From Flavobacterium sp. (GTDB taxonomy: Bacteria; Bacteroidota; Bacteroidia; Flavobacteriales; Flavobacteriaceae): 20,045 nt of DNA. Below the pieces are notes generated by a model. It ran no database searches and was not told where the DNA came from. It saw only the letters and a list, made by a program, of their open reading frames with translations. The DNA is taken from positions 1 to 20,045 of the forward strand of contig JASLHL010000083.1 in NCBI GenBank assembly GCA_030152225.1, written 5' to 3'. Shown one piece after another: positions 14,818 through 20,045 of this stretch. Numbering within the stretch: the stretch's first letter is position 1; each line of letters opens with the position of its first letter. Both the position numbers and the translations under genes were made by a program.

Positions 14818-16296
14818 TTAAGACATGAACTTACTCACATCTACTTGTAATCCTTTTGCAATGCGCATACCTAAATCCGCATCGGCTCTAAACCAATGAC
14901 ACAATTGACGCATGATGATTTCCTCTCGTTTTGGTCCATCGATTCCCGACATCGCTCCAACAATATTGTTTACCGTATTGGTTTTTGCTTCATCTGTCAT
15001 GATACGGTACAGATTTCCTGGTTGTGTAAAGTGATCGTCCTCGCCTATTCCATTTCGATCATAGTGGTCTGCTACGACGTGCTCACCCAAATCTAATGCG
15101 GGTTCTTTGTAACTTTCATCAATAACCATAGAATCAAAGCTATTTGGGTAATAGTTTGGTTCACTTCCTCCATTGCCATCGATACGCATAGCACCATCTC
15201 TGTGGTAGTTATTGGTAGCGAAAGGACAACGGTTCACCGGAATTTGCTCGTGATTGGCTCCTAAACGGTAGCGTTGTGCATCTGGATAAGACAAAATACG
15301 ACCTTGCAACATACGGTCTGGAGAGAATCCTATTCCATCAACAATATGTGTTGGCGCAAAAGCTGCTTGTTCAACATCTTGAAAATAGTTGCGTGGATTT
15401 TCATTTAATTCTAATACCCCCACATCAATCAACGGATAATCTTTATGTGGCCATACTTTGGTTACATCAAATGGATTTACTTTGGCCACGCGACTTTCTG
15501 CTTCTGTCATCACTTGAATCTTTAGGTTCCATTTTGGAAAGTCGCCTTTTTCAATGTGGGTAAACAAATCGCGTTGTGCATAATCCATATCCGTTGTACG
15601 CATAGCATCTGCCTCAGGACCTGTTAAGTTTTTAATACCTTGAGCCGTTTTGAAGTGAAACTTCACATAAACGCGTTCGTTTTCGGCATTAACCATAGAA
15701 AACGTATGACTTCCATAGCCATTCATATGACGGTATCCAAACGGTGTACCTCGATCTGACATCAGAATCAACACTTGGTGTAAACTCTCTGGATTCAATG
15801 ACCAGAAGTCCCACATCATAGTTGCTGATTTTAGATTCGTTTGTGGATGACGTTTTTGAGTATGGATAAAGTCGCTGAACTTTTTCGCATCCTTAATAAA
15901 GAATACAGGGGTATTGTTTCCTACTAAATCCCAATTTCCGTCTTCCGTGTAGAATTTTACTGCAAACCCACGTGGATCACGTTCTGAATCTGCTGATCCT
16001 TTCTCCCCACCTACGGTTGAGAAACGCAAAAACACCTTGGTTTGTTTTCCTACTTCACTAAATAATTTTGCTTTGGTGTATTGGGTAATGTCATGGGTTA
16101 CGGTAAATGTCCCAAATGCTCCAGAACCCTTCGCATGAACCACACGCTCTGGAATACGCTCTCTGTTGAAATGTGCCATTTTCTCATGCAAGATATAATC
16201 TTGCAATAATACTGGCCCACGCTCCCCCGCTGTCATTGAATTTTCATGCTCTACATAAGGTCTCCCTACTGCTGTTGTTAGTTTTTTGTTTTCCAT
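14818..16296 (-). CDS. katA: Monofunctional heme catalase
   Basis: This 492-aa enzyme converts hydrogen peroxide to water and oxygen. The distal-site residues are His54 in 'ERVVHAKGSGAFGTF' and Asn127 in 'VGNNTPVFFIKD'. The heme-ligating Tyr337 is in 'GRILSYPDAQRYRLG', with Arg333 before it. The size and lack of an extra C-terminal flavodoxin-like domain place it with small-subunit (KatA-like) catalases rather than KatE/HPII. I start it at the ATG at 16294-16296. A longer reading would need a TTG start and would contain the -7 box (16329-16336). No signal peptide is seen, so it is cytoplasmic. It is a single-gene unit with its own promoter and terminator, downstream of a long tandem-repeat array. 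The exact symbol follows general family use. Confidence 0.96.
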   Translation of the reverse strand: MENKKLTTAVGRPYVEHENSMTAGERGPVLLQDYILHEKMAHFNRERIPERVVHAKGSGAFGTFTVTHDITQYTKAKLFSEVGKQTKVFLRFSTVGGEKGSADSERDPRGFAVKFYTEDGNWDLVGNNTPVFFIKDAKKFSDFIHTQKRHPQTNLKSATMMWDFWSLNPESLHQVLILMSDRGTPFGYRHMNGYGSHTFSMVNAENERVYVKFHFKTAQGIKNLTGPEADAMRTTDMDYAQRDLFTHIEKGDFPKWNLKIQVMTEAESRVAKVNPFDVTKVWPHKDYPLIDVGVLELNENPRNYFQDVEQAAFAPTHIVDGIGFSPDRMLQGRILSYPDAQRYRLGANHEQIPVNRCPFATNNYHRDGAMRIDGNGGSEPNYYPNSFDSMVIDESYKEPALDLGEHVVADHYDRNGIGEDDHFTQPGNLYRIMTDEAKTNTVNNIVGAMSGIDGPKREEIIMRQLCHWFRADADLGMRIAKGLQVDVSKFMS

Positions 16297-16328
16297 AGTG
16301 CTATACTTTATTTCGTTATTTTCTAATT

Positions 16329-16336
16329 CAAATATA
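16329..16336 (-). promoter_or_regulatory. -7 box before catalase gene
   Basis: The minus strand reads TATATTTG, a full TAnnTTTG match, 33 bases upstream of the ATG. There is no TTG at the -33 position, which would fit a promoter that needs an activator. The repeat arrays begin about 95 bases further upstream. Confidence 0.55.
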
Positions 16337-16430
16337 CTAATTATCAATCCGTTGTCCGTAATTTTGTTATACCATTAGGTTATAATAGAATAAATAAAAT
16401 CTATGGTGTTGTGATTAACGATAAATAAAA

Positions 16431-16473
16431 GTGATGAGTGGTGAGTAGTGAGTAGTGAGTAGTGAGTGGTGAA
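16431..16473. repeat. Heptamer tandem array GTGAGTA
   Basis: About five to six copies of a 7-bp unit GTGAGTA or GTGAGTG (with one ATGAGTG) run without spacers. It ends at the dyad GTGGT-GA-ACCAC (16466-16477), which forms the junction to the next array. No coding sense is seen. Confidence 0.9.
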
Positions 16474-16478
16474 CCACA

Positions 16479-16735
16479 CCCATTTCCCTTCTCCCATTTC
16501 CCTTCTCCCATTTCCCTTCTCCCATTTCCCTGCTCCCATTTCCCTGCTCCCATTTCCCTGCTCCCATTTCCCTGCTCCCATTTCCCTTCTCCCATTTCCC
16601 TTCTCCTATTTCCCTTCTCCCATTTCCCTGCTCCCATTTCCCTTCTCCCATTTCTCTTCTCCCATTTCTCTTCTCCCATTTCTCTTCTCCCATTTCTCTT
16701 CTCCCATTTCCCTTCTCCCATTTCCCTTCTCCCAT
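16479..16735. repeat. 14-bp minisatellite, 18 copies, built of two heptamers
   Basis: Eighteen complete copies of CCCATTTCCCTTCT plus a partial copy (CCCAT) lie head to tail. Each unit is two related 7-mers, CCCATTT and CCCTTCT. Variants are clustered: copies 4-7 and 11 have TGCT at the end, copies 13-16 have TCTCTTCT, and copy 10 starts CCT. Such blocks point to growth by slippage or local duplication. On the minus strand most units give two GGG runs 4 bases apart, so G-quadruplex formation is likely. The array is between the mqo terminator and the catalase promoter. Open frames across it on both strands are artefacts of the repeat. Confidence 0.97.
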
Positions 16736-16738
16736 AAC

Positions 16739-16772
16739 CAAAAAAAAAAAACACCTTTAACTAGTAAAGGTG
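16739..16772 (-). terminator. Terminator of mqo
   Basis: A perfect 8-bp stem, CACCTTTA (16752-16759) with TAAAGGTG (16765-16772), has a 5-base loop and is followed on the minus strand by twelve T bases. It starts about 24 bases after the mqo stop. Confidence 0.93.
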
Positions 16773-16795
16773 CTTTCTATATCAATTGAGGTGAT

Positions 16796-18292
16796 TTAGT
16801 TATTTGGGAAAATTCTCAACACTTTTGAGCAATTATCTCTTACTTCATCTACCAATTCTGGGTGTTCGTTTAATTTCAGTCCATAAGAAGGGATCATCTC
16901 TTTGAACTTCGCTTGCCATGCGGCTGACTTAAATTCTGTAGGGAAACAGTTTGCTAATAATTTCAACATAATAGCTGTTGCAGTTGACGCTCCGGGAGAC
17001 GCTCCTAATAAAGCTGCAATTGATCCATCAGCTGAGTTGACAACTTCTGTTCCAAACTGTAGAATACCTTTCCCGTCTTTGTCTCTTTTAATTACTTGTA
17101 CACGTTGACCGGCATGTTCTACTTTCCAATCCTCATCTTTTGCATTAGGGAAATACTCTTTCAGTGATTCGTATCTCGATTTATCAGATTGTAAAACTTG
17201 TCCGATTAAGTACTTCGTAAGGTCTAAGTTACGCATTCCTGCACCCAACATTGGTCCGATATTATTTAATTCCAATGACTTAAACAAGTCCATATTTGAT
17301 CCGCGTTTCAAGAATTTAGTAGAGAATCCTGCATAAGGTCCGAATAATAGGGAGTGTTTTCCATCAATAAAACGCGTATCCAAGTGTGGCACGGACATTG
17401 GAGGTGCACCTACTGATGCTTTTCCGTATACTTTGGCCATGTGTTTTTGAACGATTTCAGGGTTATTACACACCAACCATTCTCCTCCTACTGGGAATCC
17501 ACCATATCCTTTACTCTCAGGAATATCCGCTTTTTGCAACAACAAGATTGCTCCACCACCTGCACCAACAAACACAAACTTCGCTTTCACTTTTTTGTGC
17601 TCTCCAGTTACTTCATCTTTTGCAGAAACGCTCCACTTATCGCCTTTGCGTTTAATATCCGTTACTTGGTTATTAAAGTGTACATTTACGCCATCTTCTT
17701 GGGTTAAATGAGCAAAGATTTCTCTCGTTAATTCTCCGAAGTTCACGTCTGTACCAATTGGCATATAGGTAGCGGCATATACGTCGTCTAGTTTTCTTTC
17801 TTCCATTAAAAGCGGTGCCCAAGCTTTAATTTGGTCTACCTCTTTTGAGAACTTCATTCCGTGGAATAACGGATATTTTTGAAGTTCATTGTATCGTTTT
17901 TCCAAGAAATTCACATTGTCTTTTCCCCATACAAAACTCATATGTGGTACAGAATTAATAAATTTTCTAGGGTCTTTTAAAACATTTTTATTTACCAAGT
18001 ATGACCAGAACTGCCTTGAAAGTTCGAATTGCTCCACAATACTAATCGCTTTTGTTGCGTCAATACTGCCATCGGCTTTTTCTGGTGTATAGTTTAATTC
18101 ACAAAATGCAGAGTGTCCTGTACCCGCATTATTCATTGCGTCTGAACTCTCAGCTGCAGCGCGATCTAAACGCTCTAAGATTTCTATTTTTAGGTTCGGA
18201 TTCAATTCTTTTAGTAAGATTCCAAGAGTAGCACTCATGATTCCAGCTCCTACCAAAACAACATCAACCTCAGATTTTTGTATACTTGACAT
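16796..18292 (-). CDS. mqo: Malate:quinone oxidoreductase
   Basis: This 498-aa FAD enzyme oxidises malate to oxaloacetate and passes electrons to membrane quinone, a TCA-cycle and respiratory-chain step at the inner face of the membrane. The N-terminus has the dinucleotide-binding motif 'DVVLVGAGIMSATLG' (GxGxxS, about 10-24). The stretches 'SSDAMNNAGTGHSAFCELN', 'GFPVGGEWLVC' and 'LLGASPGASTATAIMLKLL' are characteristic of Mqo rather than of L-2-hydroxyglutarate oxidases. Length is usual. The ATG at 18290-18292 lies just before the FAD motif. It has a -7 box upstream (18316-18323) and a strong terminator, so it is transcribed alone. Confidence 0.97.
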   Translation of the reverse strand: MSSIQKSEVDVVLVGAGIMSATLGILLKELNPNLKIEILERLDRAAAESSDAMNNAGTGHSAFCELNYTPEKADGSIDATKAISIVEQFELSRQFWSYLVNKNVLKDPRKFINSVPHMSFVWGKDNVNFLEKRYNELQKYPLFHGMKFSKEVDQIKAWAPLLMEERKLDDVYAATYMPIGTDVNFGELTREIFAHLTQEDGVNVHFNNQVTDIKRKGDKWSVSAKDEVTGEHKKVKAKFVFVGAGGGAILLLQKADIPESKGYGGFPVGGEWLVCNNPEIVQKHMAKVYGKASVGAPPMSVPHLDTRFIDGKHSLLFGPYAGFSTKFLKRGSNMDLFKSLELNNIGPMLGAGMRNLDLTKYLIGQVLQSDKSRYESLKEYFPNAKDEDWKVEHAGQRVQVIKRDKDGKGILQFGTEVVNSADGSIAALLGASPGASTATAIMLKLLANCFPTEFKSAAWQAKFKEMIPSYGLKLNEHPELVDEVRDNCSKVLRIFPNN

Positions 18293-18315
18293 TATATCGA
18301 ATATTTATTTATGTG

Positions 18316-18323
18316 CAAAATTA
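18316..18323 (-). promoter_or_regulatory. -7 box before mqo
   Basis: The minus strand reads TAATTTTG, matching TAnnTTTG, 24 bases upstream of the mqo ATG. No clear -33 TTG is seen. The ruvX gene ends 57 bases further upstream, with no strong terminator hairpin in between. Confidence 0.5.
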
Positions 18324-18379
18324 ATTTTTATCTACAGGAAAAACAGTTTTTTAATGCTAAAATTTTAAAAAAGAACTAA

Positions 18380-18796
18380 TTAAATCGCATTGCGCCCCAT
18401 ATAATCTTGTAAGATTATAGTGGCAGCAATTTCGTCTATTAATGCTTTATTCTGTCTTTGTTTTTTCTTTAAACCACTATCTATCATGGTTTGAAAAGCC
18501 ATTTTAGAGGTAAAACGCTCATCTATCCGCTCTACAGGCATCGTAGGAAACGCTTTTTTAAATGCAGCAATAAACTCATTTAAAATAGGCGTTATCTCCG
18601 AAGGTTCATTATTTAAACGCTTGGGTTCTCCGATGATTACTCTTTCTACTTTTTCTTGCTGAAAATACTCTTTTAAAAAAGACATCAGTTCGCTTGTATT
18701 GACCGTAGTTAATCCCGATGCGATAATTTGAAACTCATCGGTTACTGCAATACCCGTTCTTTTTTGACCAAAATCAATAGCTAATAAACGTCCCAT
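18380..18796 (-). CDS. ruvX: RuvX/YqgF, putative Holliday junction resolvase
   Basis: This 138-aa RNase H-fold protein matches the RuvX/YqgF family in length and motifs. Asp8 is in 'LLAIDFGQKRTGIAVTD', an acidic residue in 'VIIGEPKRLNN', and the ends 'VERIDERFTSKMA' and 'ALIDEIAATIIL' carry the remaining conserved acids. The family is linked to 16S rRNA 5'-end processing and, by fold, to Holliday junction resolution. The ATG lies one base after the purM stop, so translation is probably coupled to purM; there is no clear Shine-Dalgarno sequence of its own. Confidence 0.95.
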   Translation of the reverse strand: MGRLLAIDFGQKRTGIAVTDEFQIIASGLTTVNTSELMSFLKEYFQQEKVERVIIGEPKRLNNEPSEITPILNEFIAAFKKAFPTMPVERIDERFTSKMAFQTMIDSGLKKKQRQNKALIDEIAATIILQDYMGRNAI

Positions 18797-18797
18797 T

Positions 18798-19970
18798 CTA
18801 GTATGTAAATGTCCCGTATGTTGATTGAATCGTTAATTTTTTATCTGCCGCATCTTCTACACGTCCTACGATTTGCGCTCTTACGTTGAAGCTTTTAGCG
18901 ATAGCAATAATATCTTCCGCAATAGCAGGATTTACGTATAATTCCATGCGGTGTCCACAGTTGAATACCTGATACATTTCTCTCCAATCGGTTTTCGATT
19001 GTTCTTGTATCAACTGAAACAAAGGCGGAACCTCAAATAAATTGTCTTTGATAATATGAAGATTATCTACGAAATGTAAGATTTTTGTTTGTGCTCCACC
19101 ACTACAGTGAATCATTCCATGTACGTCATCTGATTTGTATTGATCTAAAATCGCTTTGATGATTGGTGCATAGGTTCTCGTTGGTGAAAGCACTAATTTT
19201 CCAGCATCGATTGGCGCATTGGCCACAGCATCTGTTAAGTGTACCTTTCCAGAATACACTAATTCTTCTGGCACTGATGCATCATAACTCTCTGGATATT
19301 TTGCAGCTAACGAATGATCAAATACATCATGACGAGCTGAAGTAAGTCCGTTACTTCCCATTCCGCCATTGTATTCTTTTTCGTACGTTGCTTGTCCGAA
19401 AGACTCCAATCCTACAATTACATCTCCTGCTTTAATATTGGCATTGTCAATTACATCACTGCGTTTCATGCGTGCTGTAACTGTTGAATCTACGATAATT
19501 GTGCGAACTAAATCGCCCACATCTGCTGTTTCTCCACCTGTTGAGTGAATGGTTACGCCAAATGTTTTTAATTCTTGAATTAACTCTTCAGTTCCATTGA
19601 TAATCGCAGAGATTACCTCACCTGGAACTAAGTTTTTATTTCGTCCAATTGTGCTTGACAACAAAATATTATCTGTTGCACCGACACATAATAAATCGTC
19701 AATATTCATGATTAAGGCATCTTGAGCAATGCCTTTCCAAACAGAACTATCGCCTGTTTCTTTCCAATACATATAAGCTAATGACGATTTTGTTCCTGCT
19801 CCATCTGCATGCATAATCAAACAATATTCTTCATCTCCTGTTAGGTGATCGGGAATAATTTTACAGAATGCTTTAGGAAACAATCCTTTATCTATGTTCT
19901 TTATTGCATTGTGAACATCTTCTTTCTCAGCAGAAACTCCGCGAAGCGCGTATCTATTACTTGAACTCAT
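18798..19970 (-). CDS. purM: Phosphoribosylformylglycinamidine cyclo-ligase (AIR synthase)
   Basis: This 390-aa cytoplasmic enzyme closes the imidazole ring of formylglycinamidine ribonucleotide with ATP to give AIR in purine synthesis. The PurM fold is seen in 'LIMHADGAGTKSSLAYMYW' (nucleotide site), 'MNIDDLLCVGATDNILLSS', 'HSTGGETADVGDLVRTIIVD' and 'GDVIVGLESFGQATYEKEYN', with the C-terminal AIRS domain around 'LVLSPTRTYAPIIKAIL' and 'MIHCSGGAQTKIL'. It is longer than the roughly 345 aa of the enterobacterial protein, as I recall is usual in Bacteroidota. It is the first gene of a unit with ruvX and has the clearest promoter in the window. Confidence 0.93.
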   Translation of the reverse strand: MSSSNRYALRGVSAEKEDVHNAIKNIDKGLFPKAFCKIIPDHLTGDEEYCLIMHADGAGTKSSLAYMYWKETGDSSVWKGIAQDALIMNIDDLLCVGATDNILLSSTIGRNKNLVPGEVISAIINGTEELIQELKTFGVTIHSTGGETADVGDLVRTIIVDSTVTARMKRSDVIDNANIKAGDVIVGLESFGQATYEKEYNGGMGSNGLTSARHDVFDHSLAAKYPESYDASVPEELVYSGKVHLTDAVANAPIDAGKLVLSPTRTYAPIIKAILDQYKSDDVHGMIHCSGGAQTKILHFVDNLHIIKDNLFEVPPLFQLIQEQSKTDWREMYQVFNCGHRMELYVNPAIAEDIIAIAKSFNVRAQIVGRVEDAADKKLTIQSTYGTFTY

Positions 19971-19989
19971 AAATAGTGTGTTGTTTGTG

Positions 19990-20021
19990 CAAATTTAATG
20001 CGAATGTTATTGTAAAACAAA
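19990..20021 (-). promoter_or_regulatory. purM promoter
   Basis: On the minus strand TTTG (20018-20021) and TAAATTTG (19990-19997) are 20 bases apart, a full match to the Bacteroidota -33/-7 consensus. The start site should fall near 19984, leaving a leader of about 14 nt. No purine riboswitch is visible, as there is no room for one. Confidence 0.75.
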
Positions 20022-20045
20022 GCTTTTTACATTAACATTTTTTTA

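Noticed and set aside
14818..16347. Longer catalase with 17 extra N-terminal residues
   Set aside because: It needs a TTG start, and the extra segment contains the TATATTTG promoter box. The ATG at 16296 gives the normal catalase N-terminus.
16479..16735. Possible CRISPR array
   Set aside because: The units are contiguous 14-mers with no unique spacers, and no cas genes are nearby.
16375..16789. Several long open frames on both strands through the tandem repeats, giving Gly/Lys/Trp/Glu- or Pro/Phe/Ser-rich peptides
   Set aside because: The 14-bp repeat contains no stop codon in most frames, so open frames are automatic. They lack ATG starts with ribosome-binding sites and show no protein-like composition.

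Overview
The window looks like ordinary chromosomal DNA of a Bacteroidota bacterium, most likely Flavobacteriaceae; Myroides or a close relative is a low-confidence guess. The DNA is AT-rich. Several upstream regions carry the Bacteroidota sigma-factor -7 box TAnnTTTG. The gene content also fits: a LytTR/His_kinase pair, an HYC_CC_PP-like Cys-rich protein, a GYF_2-RDD membrane protein and small Bacteroidota lipoproteins. Every protein gene but one lies on the minus strand, so transcription runs mostly from high to low coordinates. I saw no rRNA, tRNA, insertion sequence, prophage or CRISPR array.

Right end (18380-20045): purM (purine synthesis) followed one base later by ruvX, behind the best promoter in the window. 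Next come mqo (malate:quinone oxidoreductase) with a strong terminator, a 300-base array of 7/14-bp tandem repeats, and the catalase gene with its own promoter and terminator. A small operon follows that encodes a lipoprotein and an outer-membrane beta-barrel. It converges on the only plus-strand gene, a Crp/Fnr-type regulator.

Middle (9695-13090): a 466-base intergenic region full of inverted repeats lies between the Crp-type gene and bioB. I read part of it as a candidate ~80-nt small RNA on the minus strand, with promoter, dyad in the promoter spacer, 5' hairpin and terminator. bioB follows, then a 607-base AT-rich intergenic region, a lipocalin-like lipoprotein and the GYF_2-RDD protein.

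Left half (1-9694): a multidrug-efflux locus of the RND type. A LytS-like histidine kinase and a LytTR response regulator end at a short UUCG-loop terminator. They are followed by adaptor, pump and outer-membrane channel, which end at another terminator. A 12-bp direct repeat with a 21-bp period upstream of the adaptor gene is a good candidate binding site for the LytTR regulator. Further left, separately promoted, are a second, orphan adaptor and a Cys-rich secreted protein; the cluster may continue beyond the window.

Most protein genes are familiar families. The least explained material is intergenic: the candidate small RNA, the heptamer-based repeat arrays, the LytTR-like direct repeat, and the cluster of dyads before the Crp-type gene.
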